Below are positions 5,800 through 5,941 of a stretch of 5,941 nt of DNA, one piece after another (the stretch's first letter is position 1; each line of letters starts with the position of its first letter). The translations under genes were made by a program, and so were the position numbers. The notes under the pieces were generated by a model, which worked only from the letters and a program-made list of their open reading frames with translations, made no database searches and had not been told where the DNA came from. Origin of the DNA: Clostridia bacterium (GTDB lineage Bacteria > Bacillota_A > Clostridia > Peptostreptococcales > JAAYPU01); NCBI GenBank assembly GCA_022360735.1, contig JAKSCF010000588.1:1-5941 (forward strand). Reading direction: 5' to 3'.

Positions 5800-5835
5800 A
5801 AAAAAATAGCACAACAAAATAATGCTATTTTTTTT
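5800..5835 (+). terminator. Intrinsic terminator after the response regulator, possibly bidirectional
   Basis: AAAAAAATAGCA (5800-5811) pairs with TGCTATTTTTTT (5823-5834), a 12-bp stem with an 11-nt loop. The eight T's (5828-5835) serve as U-tract and the matching A-run makes the element symmetrical, so it could also stop transcription from the right. It lies 7 nt past the regulator's stop and closes the four-gene operon. Confidence 0.85.
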
Positions 5836-5941
5836 GAGCCTGTAATTAAAATTTAATAATATGTCATAATAGTGCTGGGAAAAGAAAAATATATTTAGAG
5901 AATTATAATTCAAATCACAGTAAAATAATTCTTGAGATAAA
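5836..5941. other. AT-rich downstream gap with repeated ATAATTC half-sites
   Basis: No gene is visible in these 106 bases. The perfect 12-bp palindrome GAATTATAATTC (5900-5911) contains a consensus TATAAT (5904-5909), but no matching -35 box is seen 16-18 bp upstream. The half-site ATAATTC occurs at 5905-5911 and again at 5925-5931, 20 bp apart in direct orientation. This could be the control region of a gene starting beyond the window. Base composition makes chance occurrence a real possibility. Confidence 0.35.

Noticed and set aside
5605..5913. Reverse-strand open frame over the AraC domain and terminator
   Set aside because: It runs through the terminator stem and the antisense of conserved HTH codons; there is no sign of independent coding.

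Overview
The window is AT-rich, all genes lie on the + strand, and Shine-Dalgarno sites are strong. Together with the protein families present (a GntR-operon-type ABC exporter and a YesM/LytS-YesN two-component pair), this points to a low-GC Gram-positive bacterium, most likely a Clostridia member (Lachnospirales or Vallitalea-like). That assignment is inferred from style and gene content, not from a database match.

Region 1 (1-1188) is the end of an ABC export operon. It holds the C-terminal part of an ATPase (Walker B, signature and H-loop present; Walker A lies outside the window) and its ABC-2-type permease. The permease frame is cut by TGA at 1141, and 15 codons later by TAG at 1159. Reading through both stops gives a family-like tail ending LLEKKINL before TAA at 1186, so the C-terminus has been lost by point mutation.

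Region 2 (1189-1340) is a regulatory gap. It contains an intrinsic terminator, two candidate sigma-A promoters, a 10-bp palindrome inside the spacer of the first promoter (its core is repeated 49 bp upstream), and an imperfect inverted repeat just before the ribosome-binding site.

Region 3 (1341-5793) is a four-gene signalling operon: a membrane-anchored, sugar-type substrate-binding protein; a 144-residue soluble protein; a YesM/LytS-family sensor histidine kinase with a helical extracytoplasmic domain; and a YesN-type REC-AraC response regulator. Three of these match the known 'three-component' design, such as XylFII-LytS-YesN of Clostridium beijerinckii, in which a tethered binding protein reports sugar to the kinase. 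The 144-residue protein is the unusual part. It aligns with the kinase's own core (dimerisation helices and N-box) but lacks the phospho-accepting His and the ATP-lid glycine boxes. It overlaps the binding-protein gene by 8 bp, so it is a candidate pseudokinase subunit of the sensor.

Region 4 (5794-5941) holds an A/T-symmetrical terminator and an AT-rich stretch with repeated ATAATTC half-sites, possibly the control region of the next gene, which lies outside the window.
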